A stretch of 64,000 nucleotides of DNA from Sphingobium sp. AP50 (GTDB lineage Bacteria > Pseudomonadota > Alphaproteobacteria > Sphingomonadales > Sphingomonadaceae): positions 186,001 through 250,000 of the forward strand of contig NZ_FNYZ01000002.1 in NCBI RefSeq assembly GCF_900109095.1. Direction: 5' to 3'. Shown piece by piece: positions 39,683-49,188 of the stretch (positions are counted from its first letter, which is position 1; each line of letters starts with the position of its first letter). The position numbers and the translations under genes were made by a program. The notes under the pieces were generated by a model. That model made no database searches. It had not been told where the DNA came from and worked only from the letters and a program-made list of their open reading frames with translations.

Positions 39683-42511
39683 ATGCGGAATTTTCGTAAC
39701 CTGTCCTTGTGCGCGACGGCGGCGATCGTCGCCCTCGCCACCCAGTCTTCCGCCAGCGCAGCCGAACCGGCAAAATTCAAGATTCCGGCCCAGTCGATGC
39801 AGACGGCGCTGACATTGTTTGCGCGCCAGTCCGGCGCCCAGTTGCTCTTCCCCTATGATCAGGTCGCGGGGCTGCATGCGCAATCCGTCAACGGCAAGAT
39901 GACGCCAGACGTCGCCTTGCAGCGGCTGATCGCCGGATCGGGCCTGAAGGTCACGCTGAACAACAAGGACGTCGTCGCATTGTCGCTCAGCAATCCGGCG
40001 CAAAAGGCGCGCGGCATGGAAGTCGCCAGCCTTGGCGTCACGGGCCTGCCCTTTGCGGCACAGGCAAGTAGTGCCGCCCTCTCGCCCCAAGCGAGCCTTG
40101 CCGATGAGCCGGCCGCCCCGGCCATCGTGGTCACCGGATCGCGCGGCCAGGCGCGTACCGTGACCGACAGCCCTACTCCGATCGACGTGATTTCGGGCGA
40201 AGACCTGACCCGCACCGGCAAGGCAGGCGTGTTTCAGGCGCTCAATACGCTGGTTCCCTCCTTCAACCTGCCGGTACGCGCGGGTGGCGCGACCTCCACG
40301 GTGATCGCGACCGGCGGTCTGCGCGGCCTCAACCCCGATCAGGCGCTGATCCTGGTCAACGGCAAGCGTCGGCACAAGACGTCGCTGATCAACGCCGTGT
40401 CGTCCCTCTACAATGGATCGGTCCCGGCCGACCTCGACATGATTCCGACCTCCGCGGTCGACCATATCGAAGTGCTGCGTGACGGCGCCGCCGCCCAATA
40501 TGGGTCGGACGCGATCGCCGGGGTCATCAACATCATCCTGAAGGACGATGCGAAAGGCGGATCTGCCAATTTCACCGCCGGCCAGAATTTCGACCGGTCG
40601 GACGGCGAACTGTATCAGGCGGACCTGAATTTCGGCATGAAGCTGGGCGACAATGGCTTCGCCAATTTCTCGCTGAACCTCAAGAAGCAGGAAATGTCGA
40701 ACAGGGCGCTGCCGCTGGCCGACTGTTCGGTGACGGCGACCACGACCTGCCTCTATCCGCTGGTGAATGGTGCGCTCGACCCGCGCGATGCGGCCGCTGT
40801 CGGTACGGAACGGATCGTCACCACCAGCTATGGCGTCATGCCCTCGCGCAGCATCAACACCGCGCTCAACGCCGGTTATGATCTGGGCGGCGTGCAGTTC
40901 TATGCCTTTGGCACCTACAGCCAGCGCCGTTCGGACCTGTGGTACAGCTATCGCTATCCCAAGGACATCAACAATGTCATGGGCATCTATCCGACCGGCT
41001 ATCGCCCGCACATCATGATCGACGAAGAGGATTTCGAACTCACCGTCGGCGCCAAGGGCGAACTGTCCGGATGGGACTGGGACTTCTCGACCGGCTATGG
41101 CCGCAACCGGGCCCGCCAGTCATCCGAAGGCACGCTCAATCCCTCAATGGGGACGCTCAGCCCGACCGAATTCTATATCGGTACACTCAAGTCGTCGGAA
41201 TTCGTCACATCGCTCGACATCACGCGCGGCTATGACGTCGGCGGCGGCAATCTTCAGGTGTCGGCCGGTGCCCAGCATCGGCATGAACGCTACCAGACTT
41301 TTGCCGGCGACGAGGCCAGCTATCTGGTCGGCGACTATATCGTGTCGGGCATGACGCCCGGCGCGCAAAGCTCGGCCGGTTTCCAGCCGGAAGACGCCGC
41401 CTATATGTCGCGCGACAATCTGTCCGTCTATGCCGACGTGGCGTGGGATCCGACCAAGGATATCACGATCGGCGCGGCCGCACGGTTCGAACATTATGAT
41501 GATGGCAGCGGCAATACGCTGATCTGGAAAGTGAACGGTCGTTACGCCCCGACCGACTGGATCGCCTTCCGCGCCGCGGCCAATACCGGCTTCCGGGCCC
41601 CCGCCGTGGCCCAGCAAATCTATACCCAGACGACCAACCAGTTCCGCACGGTCAACGGCGTTCCCAACCAGCTGCTCCAGATCAAGACGCTGGCGGTCGA
41701 TGATCCTGCGGCCATCGCGCTGGGGGCCAAGCCGCTACAGCCCGAAACATCCTTCAACATCTCGGCGGGCGTGGTGCTGACGCCGCTGCCTAATTTCAGC
41801 CTGACGATCGACGCCTATCAGATCGACGTGGATGATCGCATCACCATCACCAGCACGCTGACGGGCACGGCCATCTCCAACATCCTGATCGCCAGCGGCA
41901 TTCCGGCATCGGAAGCCAATACGCTGACGGCGCAATATTATACCAATGCCATCGACACCCGCACGCGCGGCATCGATGTCGTCGCCTCCTACCGGCACGA
42001 CCTGTTCGATGCGGTGAAGATGCAGTGGAACCTTGGCTTCAACTATAACCGGACCAAGATCACCCATATCATCGACAACCCGGCCGAACTGGCATCGACC
42101 GGCTATGTCCTGTTCGACCGCGCGCGCCAGAGCAACATGACCAACAACCTGCCGCGCACCAAATTGTCGATCAGCAATCTTGCCACGATGGGCGACTTCA
42201 CCCTGTCGTCACGGCTGACCCGTTTCGGCGGCTTCAAATCCTATCAGAATGGCGTGACCAGCAATGGCGTGACCACCTATCCCAACGACCGCAGCTATGG
42301 CGCCAAGTGGATCACGGACCTGGAGGGAAGCTGGCAGATGACGCCGATGATCAACATCGCGATCGGCGCCAACAATATCTTCAACGTCTATCCCGACAAG
42401 AACCGCGCCAGCGACGTCAGCGCCACGCTGGGTCAGGGGCTATATGCCGGCACATCGCCGATCGGCTTCACCGGCGGCTTTTATTATGCCCGCGTCGGGC
42501 TGACCTTCTGA
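39683..42511 (+). CDS. TonB-dependent receptor with N-terminal signalling (STN) domain
   Basis: 942 residues, longer than ordinary receptors because of an STN domain (about 30-105: AEPAKFKIPAQSMQTALTLFARQSGAQLLFPYDQVAGLHAQ and LIAGSGLKVTLNNKDVVAL). A signal peptide precedes it. The plug (about 150-280) contains ALILVNGKRRHKTSL and AAAQYGSDAIAGVINIILKDD; the barrel ends GGFYYARVGLTF. The STN domain contacts the FecR protein encoded divergently, so substrate binding outside should activate the ECF sigma factor. The substrate is unknown; the long plug start (PTPIDVISGEDLTRTG) is common in sphingomonad receptors for plant or aromatic compounds as well as iron chelates. Confidence 0.93.
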   Translation: MRNFRNLSLCATAAIVALATQSSASAAEPAKFKIPAQSMQTALTLFARQSGAQLLFPYDQVAGLHAQSVNGKMTPDVALQRLIAGSGLKVTLNNKDVVALSLSNPAQKARGMEVASLGVTGLPFAAQASSAALSPQASLADEPAAPAIVVTGSRGQARTVTDSPTPIDVISGEDLTRTGKAGVFQALNTLVPSFNLPVRAGGATSTVIATGGLRGLNPDQALILVNGKRRHKTSLINAVSSLYNGSVPADLDMIPTSAVDHIEVLRDGAAAQYGSDAIAGVINIILKDDAKGGSANFTAGQNFDRSDGELYQADLNFGMKLGDNGFANFSLNLKKQEMSNRALPLADCSVTATTTCLYPLVNGALDPRDAAAVGTERIVTTSYGVMPSRSINTALNAGYDLGGVQFYAFGTYSQRRSDLWYSYRYPKDINNVMGIYPTGYRPHIMIDEEDFELTVGAKGELSGWDWDFSTGYGRNRARQSSEGTLNPSMGTLSPTEFYIGTLKSSEFVTSLDITRGYDVGGGNLQVSAGAQHRHERYQTFAGDEASYLVGDYIVSGMTPGAQSSAGFQPEDAAYMSRDNLSVYADVAWDPTKDITIGAAARFEHYDDGSGNTLIWKVNGRYAPTDWIAFRAAANTGFRAPAVAQQIYTQTTNQFRTVNGVPNQLLQIKTLAVDDPAAIALGAKPLQPETSFNISAGVVLTPLPNFSLTIDAYQIDVDDRITITSTLTGTAISNILIASGIPASEANTLTAQYYTNAIDTRTRGIDVVASYRHDLFDAVKMQWNLGFNYNRTKITHIIDNPAELASTGYVLFDRARQSNMTNNLPRTKLSISNLATMGDFTLSSRLTRFGGFKSYQNGVTSNGVTTYPNDRSYGAKWITDLEGSWQMTPMINIAIGANNIFNVYPDKNRASDVSATLGQGLYAGTSPIGFTGGFYYARVGLTF

Positions 42512-42523
42512 TCGATCAGCAGG

Positions 42524-42555
42524 AATGCGCCGTCCCGGCCCCGGGGCGGCGCATT
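42524..42555. terminator. Terminator between TonB receptor and response regulator
   Basis: AATGCGCCG (42524-42532) pairs with CGGCGCATT (42547-42555), extended by the inner TCCCGG/CCGGGG pairing, followed by GTCTTTCC. It separates convergent genes ending at 42511 and 42563. Confidence 0.75.
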
Positions 42556-42562
42556 GTCTTTC

Positions 42563-43201
42563 CTAATCCTCGCCGAAATGCACCCGGTTGGCCTTGATCA
42601 CCGCCTGGGTGCGACTGAGCACGCCCAGCTTCTGGAGGATCGCGGAGACATGCGCCTTGATCGTGGTCATCGACACGTTGAGGTCATGCGCGATCTGCTT
42701 GTTGAGGCGGCCGTTGACCAGGTGGCCCAGCACCGTCTTCTGCTGCGGTGTCAGGCTGTCGATGCGGCGGGCGATATCATCTTCCTCGGCTGAGGGCGCC
42801 GTGCCCTCCCCCATGGTTTCGGGCAGATAGATTTCGCCCGACACGACCCGGTGCAGGGCGTCGACGATGGCGCTGCGCTTGAGCGATTTGGGGATGAAGC
42901 CGGCGGCCCCGGCGGCCAGCGCCTCCTGCACGATGGCGCGGTCGAACGCGCCGGACACCATCACCACCGGCAGGATCGGAAAACGATCGCGCAGCAGCTT
43001 CAGGCCGTCGAGACGGCGGACGTCGGGAATATTGAGGTCGAGCAGGATCAGGTCGAAATTATCCTGCTTTTCCAGCGTGGCGACGGCTTCATCCAGCCCG
43101 GCCGCCTCGAAAATCTCGATATTGTCGAAACTGATCGCGATCACGCTGCGCAATCCATCCCGCACCAGCGGATGATCATCGATGATCAGCACCCGCTCCA
43201 T
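42563..43201 (-). CDS. LuxR/NarL-family response regulator, AgmR/ErbR type
   Basis: 212 residues from the ATG at 43201; an ATG at 43219 and a frame to 43345 are less likely. The receiver domain has IIDDHPLVRDGL, phospho-Asp in LILLDLNIPD, and Lys in FIPKSLKRSAI; the C-terminal HTH is LTPQQKTVLGHLVNGRLNKQIAHDLNVSMTTIKAHVSAILQKLGV. Sequence resembles AgmR/ErbR of pseudomonads, activator of quinoprotein alcohol dehydrogenase genes. It lies downstream of the PQQ dehydrogenase. The likely kinase partner is the hybrid kinase at 19422, and the likely target is the ACC-AAGG-CAAT site; both are inferred. The 223 bases to the dehydrogenase stop hold no clear gene. Confidence 0.88.
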   Translation of the reverse strand: MERVLIIDDHPLVRDGLRSVIAISFDNIEIFEAAGLDEAVATLEKQDNFDLILLDLNIPDVRRLDGLKLLRDRFPILPVVMVSGAFDRAIVQEALAAGAAGFIPKSLKRSAIVDALHRVVSGEIYLPETMGEGTAPSAEEDDIARRIDSLTPQQKTVLGHLVNGRLNKQIAHDLNVSMTTIKAHVSAILQKLGVLSRTQAVIKANRVHFGED

Positions 43202-43424
43202 GATCGCGTCCCCGCCCATATAATGCCCCATATCCTGCCCCTGCACATGATGATCGGACACATCATGGGACGTGGCAAGCCGCATTGCGCCGGGCGGGAT
43301 GGCCGGAGCGGATTGCGCATAATGTCCACGTCCCATGACGATCATTGTCTTTGATCCCTGTCTCTGGCTGCGTCTCTAGTGGCAATGCGCGCAAAACCGG
43401 CATCGGCCTTGCGCGCGTCACCCC

Positions 43425-45173
43425 TCATTTCGGCAGTTTGAACACCCAGAGCGCGCCGCCCTGATTGATATCCTTGAACGACTTGGCGACTTCGCCGCCC
43501 CACAGCGGCACCGCGCCGCCCCAGCCGGACATCACCGCCACATATTGTTCGCCATCCTGTTCCCAGGTGACGGGCGATCCGACCACGCCGGAGCCGGTCT
43601 GGAACTTCCACAATTCCTGTCCGGTCTTGGCATCGAACGCCTTCAGATAGCCTTCGGGCGTGCCGGTGAAGACGAGGTTGCCGCCGGTGGTCAGAACACC
43701 GCCCCACAAAGGCGCCTTGTTCTTATATTCCCACACGATCTTGCCGGTCTTGGGGTCCATCGCCCGCAGCGCGCCGATATGGTCCTCCGCGATCGACTTG
43801 ATGGTGAAGCCCGCGCCCAGATAGGCCGCGCCCTTCTTGTAGGCGATCGGCTCGTTCCAGATGTCCATGCCCCAGTCGTTGGACGGGATGTAGAACAGGC
43901 CGGTATCCTGGCTGTAGGCCATCGGCATCCAGTTCTTGCCGCCCAGGAAGGAGGGTGAGGCGAAGACCGGCTTGCCCTTGCCTTCACCCGGCGCCGGCGG
44001 ACGGCCTTCGGGGATATAGTTGGGCTTGCCATTCTTGTTGAAGCCATTGGCCCAGGTCGTCTGCATCACGAACTTGCTGGCGCTGATGAACTTGCCGTTG
44101 GTGCGATCCAGCACGAAGAAATAGCCGTTGCGGTCGGCCTTCGCCCCCAGCTTCATCGGCTTGCCGTTGATCGTGGCGTCGAAGGGAATGAATTCATTCA
44201 CCCCGTCGAAATCCCAGCCGTCATGCGGCGTGGTCTGGAAATGCCATTTGATGACGCCGGTGTCCGGGTCGATCGCCAGCGTGGAGGCGGTGTAGAGATT
44301 GTCGCCGGGGCGCAGATGGCTGTTCCAGGGTGCCGGGTTGCCAGTGCCGAAGAAGAGCAGGTTGGTTTCCGGGTCATAGGTGCCGCCCAGCCAGGTTGCG
44401 CCGCCGCCGCTTTTCCACAGGTCGCCGGTCCAGGTCGCGTTGAGCTTGCCGGTAATGCCATTATCCTTGCCCTTGAGCGTGCCCATATGGCCTTCGATCA
44501 CCGGGCGGTGCCAGATCAGTTCGCCGGTGTTGACGTCGCGCGCCTCGACCGCGCCGACGACGCCGAATTCGCCGCCCGAATTGCCGGTGATGACCATGCC
44601 CTTGACGATCAGGGGGGCGGCGGTGGCGCTATAGCCTTCCTTGTAATCGGCGATCTGCTTGTTCCAGATCACCTTGCCGGTGTTGCGGTTGAGCGCCACA
44701 AGCCGCGCGTCCAGCGTCGCGAAGATGATCTTGTCGCCATAGATGGCGGCACCGCGATTGACGACGTCGCAGCAGGGCATGATGCCGTCGGGCAGGCGGG
44801 CGTCATATTGCCACTTTTCCTCGCCGGTGCGGGCATCGAAGGCGAAGACGCGCGAATAGCTGCCCGTGACATAGATGGTGCCGTCATAGACGATCGGCTG
44901 GGCTTCCTGACCGCGCTGCTTCTCGCCACCCAGCGAAGCGGCGAAGGCCGGGACCAGCTTGGACACGTTGCTCGTATCGATCGCCTTCAGCGTGCTGAAG
45001 CGATACGCCTGCGGCCCCATGCCATAGGTCAGAACGTCGCCGGTCGATGCCGCGTCGTTCATCAGATCGGCGTCATTAGGCCCCTGAGGGGCCTGCGCAA
45101 TCAGCGGCGCCGCAGCGACCGCCAGCGACAGTGCGGCAGCGCCCGACAGCGCCCGCATCATCGGTCCTTTCAT
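43425..45173 (-). CDS. PQQ-dependent alcohol dehydrogenase, predicted lanthanide-dependent (PedH/ExaF/XoxF-like)
   Basis: 582 residues from the ATG at 45173 (GGGAGG upstream); signal peptide to about residue 27. The eight-bladed propeller has tryptophan-docking repeats such as [22 protein letters not shown] and [11 protein letters not shown]. The vicinal disulfide Cys134-Cys135 (MPCCDVV) that stacks on PQQ is present. The catalytic segment [12 protein letters not shown] has Asp321-Phe-Asp323; the second Asp is the residue that distinguishes lanthanide- from calcium-dependent enzymes (Ala/Ser/Thr in the latter). [19 protein letters not shown] supports the methanol/ethanol group. It oxidises a primary alcohol in the periplasm and passes electrons to cytochrome PedF. 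No c-type haem is fused. Substrate range is not readable. Confidence 0.95.
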   Translation of the reverse strand: MKGPMMRALSGAAALSLAVAAAPLIAQAPQGPNDADLMNDAASTGDVLTYGMGPQAYRFSTLKAIDTSNVSKLVPAFAASLGGEKQRGQEAQPIVYDGTIYVTGSYSRVFAFDARTGEEKWQYDARLPDGIMPCCDVVNRGAAIYGDKIIFATLDARLVALNRNTGKVIWNKQIADYKEGYSATAAPLIVKGMVITGNSGGEFGVVGAVEARDVNTGELIWHRPVIEGHMGTLKGKDNGITGKLNATWTGDLWKSGGGATWLGGTYDPETNLLFFGTGNPAPWNSHLRPGDNLYTASTLAIDPDTGVIKWHFQTTPHDGWDFDGVNEFIPFDATINGKPMKLGAKADRNGYFFVLDRTNGKFISASKFVMQTTWANGFNKNGKPNYIPEGRPPAPGEGKGKPVFASPSFLGGKNWMPMAYSQDTGLFYIPSNDWGMDIWNEPIAYKKGAAYLGAGFTIKSIAEDHIGALRAMDPKTGKIVWEYKNKAPLWGGVLTTGGNLVFTGTPEGYLKAFDAKTGQELWKFQTGSGVVGSPVTWEQDGEQYVAVMSGWGGAVPLWGGEVAKSFKDINQGGALWVFKLPK

Positions 45174-45250
45174 AACCATCCTCCCTATTGAAACGGGCGC
45201 TCTACGCCCCCCGTTTGTGTGCAGACTATGCCGCCCCGACAAAGCGGCAA

Positions 45251-45264
45251 ATTGAACCTTCGGT
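45251..45264 (-). promoter_or_regulatory. Shared PQQ-regulon site, copy upstream of the PQQ dehydrogenase
   Basis: On the minus strand ACCGAAGGTTCAAT, 77 bases before the dehydrogenase start, between it and the stop of the solute-binding gene. It suggests that the dehydrogenase has its own promoter in addition to read-through from pedF. Confidence 0.55.
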
Positions 45265-45270
45265 CGGCCT

Positions 45271-46128
45271 TCATCCCGCCGCGTTCGCCGGCGTCCAGGT
45301 GACGCCGTAGCGGTCGAACAGCGCCTTCATCTCGCCACTGGCAGCCATGGCGGTGACGATCTCTTCCACCGCATCGCCGAGCGTGCGGCTATTCTCCTTG
45401 ACCGCCATGCCAATATCCCAGCCGGGCGAGGCGAAGGCGGGCAGCGGCCCCTTGCGCAGGGCGAGCGGCTTGCCACCGGACCGGTGGGCGCCTTCCTCAA
45501 TCTGGGCGCGGCTGGCCAGAACGGCATCGGCCTGCCCCGCCATCGCGGCGGCGACGGCATCCGACCCGGTCGGATAATGGGTAACGTCCTTCGCCAGTAC
45601 GCCGCCGAAGCTGCCGATCAGGTAGAAGTCGGGAATGGAGTCCAGCTCGACCGCCAGCTTGCGGCCCTTCCATTCGGTCGGCATCGCTTCCACCGCCATG
45701 CCGCCGCTACCGGCCAGACCGAAGCTCTCGCGATAATAAGGGGCGATGATCGCGACCTGATCGTTGCGCGAGGCGAAGACCCGGTCGAAGGGCACATGCA
45801 GCATGATGTCGCCGGGCGTGAAGCCGAGCAGTCCGCCTTTCCAAACGCCATTACGCAGATCATCGTCGGCGCTTTCGTCCGCCACCAGCTGGGCGACGTC
45901 GGCGCGCACGCCCAGCTTCATGGCGATCGCCTGCGCCAGATCGGCGTCCAGCCCGACGAGCTTGCCGCCTTCCTCCCAGGACCATGGGCGGTTATTCTGA
46001 TAGACGACCACCCGGATGGTGCCGAGCGCCTTGACCTTGGCGAGCGGGGCAGCGCTGAGGCCGCCGGGCATCAGCCCGAGCGCCAGCGCCGCCCCCGCCC
46101 CGCCGATCAGCCCCCGCCGCGAGAGCAT
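45271..46128 (-). CDS. Quinoprotein dehydrogenase-associated solute-binding protein (XoxJ/PedG-like)
   Basis: 285 residues with a Tat-like N-terminus ([20 protein letters not shown]). A type-II periplasmic binding fold is suggested by [39 protein letters not shown] and by [41 protein letters not shown]. No ABC permease or ATPase is adjacent; proteins of this group accompany PQQ dehydrogenases and, as with XoxJ, may help load cofactor or metal rather than transport a nutrient. It starts five bases after the pedF stop and precedes the dehydrogenase, so the order is pedF, this gene, dehydrogenase. Confidence 0.88.
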   Translation of the reverse strand: MLSRRGLIGGAGAALALGLMPGGLSAAPLAKVKALGTIRVVVYQNNRPWSWEEGGKLVGLDADLAQAIAMKLGVRADVAQLVADESADDDLRNGVWKGGLLGFTPGDIMLHVPFDRVFASRNDQVAIIAPYYRESFGLAGSGGMAVEAMPTEWKGRKLAVELDSIPDFYLIGSFGGVLAKDVTHYPTGSDAVAAAMAGQADAVLASRAQIEEGAHRSGGKPLALRKGPLPAFASPGWDIGMAVKENSRTLGDAVEEIVTAMAASGEMKALFDRYGVTWTPANAAG

Positions 46129-46133
46129 GGCGA

Positions 46134-46562
46134 TCAGCCTTCGTGCTTGGTTTCGAGCCAGGCGCGGATCGCCCAGCCGGCCTTCTGGCCCAGTACGTCG
46201 CCGAAGGGCGGCATATAGACCTTACCATCATGGCTGGAGCCATGGCGGAAGCGTTCGACGAACCACTGGTCGCCCGAATCGCCCGCTTCCAGATAGCGCA
46301 GGTCGGGCGCGATACCGCCGCTCTCCGCATCCAGCCCGTGGCAGCGCGCGCAATTCTGGCCATAGGCCGACTGGCCGATCTCGATCGCCTTGGCATTGCC
46401 GCTATAGGGGTTCTTCTCCAGCCAGGCCTCGCCGATATCCGGCAGGGCGGACGTATCCACCGCCTGCGGCGTCACATCGCCATGCGCCATCAATGCACTT
46501 GTCGCGGTCATGCCCAGAGCAGCCATGGCACCCAGCAACGCGACCCTACCCAAATTCATCAT
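46134..46562 (-). CDS. pedF: Cytochrome c-550 PedF
   Basis: 142 residues from the ATG at 46562 with GAGG five bases upstream (the next ATG at 46559 is equally in frame). Signal peptide, then AHGDVTPQAVDTSALPDIGEAWLEKNPY, the distinctive opening of PedF. One haem-binding motif, CARCHGLDAESGGIAPDLRYLEAG, and the methionine ligand in KVYMPPFGDVLGQKAGWAIRAWLETK. PedF-type cytochromes receive electrons from PQQ alcohol dehydrogenases in the periplasm. It is the first gene of the pedF-binding protein-dehydrogenase unit and has the shared regulon site upstream. Confidence 0.93.
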   Translation of the reverse strand: MMNLGRVALLGAMAALGMTATSALMAHGDVTPQAVDTSALPDIGEAWLEKNPYSGNAKAIEIGQSAYGQNCARCHGLDAESGGIAPDLRYLEAGDSGDQWFVERFRHGSSHDGKVYMPPFGDVLGQKAGWAIRAWLETKHEG

Positions 46563-46628
46563 TATATCCTCACCCGGTCGGTTTTCCCCTGATACGTCCG
46601 AGTGTAGGCAAGCGCGCGCCGCGCCCCC

Positions 46629-46641
46629 ATTGGCCATTGGT
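46629..46641 (-). promoter_or_regulatory. Shared PQQ-regulon site, copy upstream of pedF
   Basis: On the minus strand ACCAATGGCCAAT, 66 bases before the pedF start. It lies in the 148-bp divergent gap with the beta-propeller gene. A weaker match on the plus strand at 46672-46685 (ACCCCTGGGACAAG) may serve the latter. Confidence 0.55.
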
Positions 46642-46710
46642 ACAATCCCGTAGAGACAGGGCTGCGGATAGACCCCTGGGACAAGAATGAGGGGCATGGA
46701 GAGGAAGAGA

Positions 46711-47667
46711 ATGAAACGCATCGTCATCGCCGGGTTGATGCTGCTGCCCGCCGCAGCGCAGGCCGAAACCCTCTATGTCTCCAATGAGCGGGGCGACAGC
46801 GTCAGCGTGATCGACGCGGCATCGGGCACGGTGAGCGCGACGTGGAAGGTCGGCGGTCGGCCGCGCGGCATCACCGTGTCGAAGGATGGCCGCTATATCT
46901 ATCTGTGCGCCAGTCTGGACCATGCGGTGCAGGTGATCGACCGGACGACCGGCGCGGTCGTGGCGGAACTGCCATCGGGGCAAGACCCGGAGCAATTCTT
47001 CCTGTCACGCGACGGCAAGACCCTGTTCGTCGCCAATGAGGATGACGCGGCGCTGACCGCGATCGATCTGGCCAGCAAGAGCGTCGCCTATCAGGTCGAT
47101 GTCGGCGGCGAGCCGGAGGGGGTGGCGCAAAGCCCGGACGGCAAATGGGTGGTCGTCACCTCCGAAGAGGATAATGTCGTCAACTGGATCGATGTCAGCG
47201 CCAAGACGATGGTCGCCGAGACGCCGGTCGACCTGCGCCCGCGCCATGTGGAATTTACCGCCGATGGCGCGCAGCTATGGGTCGCGGCGGAAGTGGGCGG
47301 CACGGTGCAGATTGTCGACACCGTCACCCGGCAGGTCAGCGACACGCTGCGCTTCGCCATAACCGGCATCCCCGATCATCGCATCCTGCCCTGCGGCATT
47401 CGCTTCACGCCCGATGGCAAGACGGCGGTGATCGCGCTGGGCCGGGCCGATCATGTCGCCATCGTCGATGTCGCGACGCGCAAGGTGCGGGCCTATGTGG
47501 CCGTGGGCAAGCGCGTGTGGCATGTCGCGATCAGTGCCGACGGCGCCCGCGCCTACAGCGCCAATGGCCTTTCGGACAATGTGTCCGTGATCGATCTGGC
47601 CAAGGCGCAAGTGACCGGCACCATCGCGGTCGGCGCAGCGCCGTGGGGAATCGTCGCCGCGCCCTGA
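46711..47667 (+). CDS. PQQ-dependent catabolism-associated beta-propeller (YVTN) protein
   Basis: 318 residues from the ATG at 46711 with GGAGAGGAAGAG upstream; signal peptide MKRIVIAGLMLLPAAAQA. YVTN-type repeats are clear: LYVSNERGDSVSVIDAASGTV, IYLCASLDHAVQVIDRTTGAV, LFVANEDDAALTAIDLASKSV, VVVTSEEDNVVNWIDVSAK, LWVAAEVGGTVQIVDTVTRQV and AYSANGLSDNVSVIDLAKAQV, about seven blades. Proteins of this family occur with PQQ dehydrogenases and PedF; they are periplasmic and of unknown role. Divergent from pedF, followed by the porin. Confidence 0.9.
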   Translation: MKRIVIAGLMLLPAAAQAETLYVSNERGDSVSVIDAASGTVSATWKVGGRPRGITVSKDGRYIYLCASLDHAVQVIDRTTGAVVAELPSGQDPEQFFLSRDGKTLFVANEDDAALTAIDLASKSVAYQVDVGGEPEGVAQSPDGKWVVVTSEEDNVVNWIDVSAKTMVAETPVDLRPRHVEFTADGAQLWVAAEVGGTVQIVDTVTRQVSDTLRFAITGIPDHRILPCGIRFTPDGKTAVIALGRADHVAIVDVATRKVRAYVAVGKRVWHVAISADGARAYSANGLSDNVSVIDLAKAQVTGTIAVGAAPWGIVAAP

Positions 47668-47693
47668 TGTCCCGCCTGTCCGAAGGGACGAGA

Positions 47694-47706
47694 ACCTAAG
47701 TCCAAT
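47694..47706 (+). promoter_or_regulatory. Shared PQQ-regulon site, copy upstream of the porin
   Basis: ACCTAAGTCCAAT followed by TTCTCGG, 73 bases before the porin start and pointing toward it. It is the most divergent copy in the central GG. Confidence 0.4.
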
Positions 47707-47779
47707 TTCTCGGCTCCCCCTTCCGCCGCACTCTCCGCCCCAGCCGGAGACAAGCCGGCGTGAAGACAGGGAGGATGAT

Positions 47780-49177
47780 ATGAAGGGGACGTTGCGCCTG
47801 ATGAGCGCGGCTGGAGCGCTGATGCTCGCCGCCACCGCAGCGCCGGCCATGGCCGGCACCACCGCGGACCTGCTGAAGCGGCTGCACGAAAAGGGCATCC
47901 TGACCGACGACGAATATCAGGAACTGGTGAAGGGGCAGGCGACCGAAACGGCGCAGGCCGCCGCCGCCCCCGCTCCGGCCGTGACGCCGGACGCATCGGG
48001 GGGCGCGGGCTATGTGCGGATGACGGAAAGCGGTGTGGGTCTTCAGGTCGGCGATGTGGCGCTGAAATTCTCCGGCTCCGTCAACGGTTTCTATGTGCAT
48101 GACAATGGCGATGCGCCCAGCGCGACCAATGCGGTCACGGGCGGCGTCGCGACCGTAGGCGGCAGCACGTCGGCGGTGCGCAACGGCCTGCTCCCCGGCT
48201 TCCTGAAGGTCGAGGCGACCACCACCCAGGGCGGCTGGGACGTGGGCGCGCATTTCGGCATGTATCCGGGCATCAACAGCGTCAGCTATTCGGGTGGCGG
48301 CGCGAACAGCGGCGGCAATCCTCGCGCCCTCCAGACCAGCGGCATCGATTTCCGCCAGACCTATCTGACCTTCGGCCGGGCCGGCTTTGGCGAGGTGAAG
48401 ATCGGCCGCGACATCGGCCTGTTCCAGTCGGAATCGATCCTGAACGACATCACCCTGCTATCGTCGGGCACCCCGGCGGGCAATGTCGCCCCGTCCAACA
48501 CGACATTGGGGCGGATCGGCACCGGCTATATCTACACCGATTTCCAGCCGCAGATCACCTATACCACGCCCAGCTTCAGCGGCTTTACCGCCAGTATCGG
48601 CATTTTCGAGCCTTTGTCCTCGCTGACCGGCCCGGCCGAAACCAACAAGCAGCCCGGCTTCCAGGCCAAGTTCGTCTATGACGGCAAATTCGGCGACGTC
48701 GCCACCCGCGTCTGGCTGTCGGGCACCACCCAGAAGCATAATGTCGATCTTGGCCCGGACTATACCGGCTGGGGCTGGGACACGGGTGCGAAGGTGACAT
48801 TCGGCCCGGTGACGGTGGTCGGCACCTATTATGACGCATCGGGGCTGGGCACGACCGCACTCAACCTGTTCGACACCGATGGCCTCGGCAACAAGCGCGA
48901 CAGCCATGGCTTCTATCTGCAAGGGCTGGCGACCTTCGGCAAGATTTCGGTCGGCGGCAGCTATGGCGAAAGCAATCTCGACTATGCCAATGCCGCCGAT
49001 GCCCTGGCCAACCCGACGCTGGTGGACAAGAATAGCAGCTGGGTCGGTCAGGTCCGCTATGGCCTCAATAGCTGGGTCACGCTGCTGGGCGAATATGTGA
49101 ATACGAAATCGGAAGCGCATAACGGCAACAAGGCGACGTCGGACGCCATCGCAGCAGGCGCAATTCTCTTCTTCTGA
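47780..49177 (+). CDS. Outer-membrane porin with N-terminal coiled-coil segment
   Basis: 465 residues. Signal peptide (MKGTLRLMSAAGALMLAATA, cut near PAMAG), then a short helical segment TTADLLKRLHEKGILTDDEYQELVKG (periplasmic coiled coil as in Gram-negative trimeric porins), a Pro/Ala linker, and a long beta-barrel region beginning VALKFSGSVNGFYVHDNGD with many amphipathic strands and a C-terminal Phe (AAGAILFF). It resembles alphaproteobacterial general porins that take up small solutes. A regulon-type site upstream and a strong terminator after it suggest a single gene that brings alcohols or acids to the periplasm for the PQQ dehydrogenase; substrate inferred only from context. Confidence 0.88.
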   Translation: MKGTLRLMSAAGALMLAATAAPAMAGTTADLLKRLHEKGILTDDEYQELVKGQATETAQAAAAPAPAVTPDASGGAGYVRMTESGVGLQVGDVALKFSGSVNGFYVHDNGDAPSATNAVTGGVATVGGSTSAVRNGLLPGFLKVEATTTQGGWDVGAHFGMYPGINSVSYSGGGANSGGNPRALQTSGIDFRQTYLTFGRAGFGEVKIGRDIGLFQSESILNDITLLSSGTPAGNVAPSNTTLGRIGTGYIYTDFQPQITYTTPSFSGFTASIGIFEPLSSLTGPAETNKQPGFQAKFVYDGKFGDVATRVWLSGTTQKHNVDLGPDYTGWGWDTGAKVTFGPVTVVGTYYDASGLGTTALNLFDTDGLGNKRDSHGFYLQGLATFGKISVGGSYGESNLDYANAADALANPTLVDKNSSWVGQVRYGLNSWVTLLGEYVNTKSEAHNGNKATSDAIAAGAILFF

Positions 49178-49188
49178 CGCGCCATCCG

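Noticed and set aside
46672..46685. Eighth regulon site ACCCCTGGGACAAG upstream of the beta-propeller gene
   Set aside because: Several core positions differ and it is only 25 bases from the start codon; not counted.
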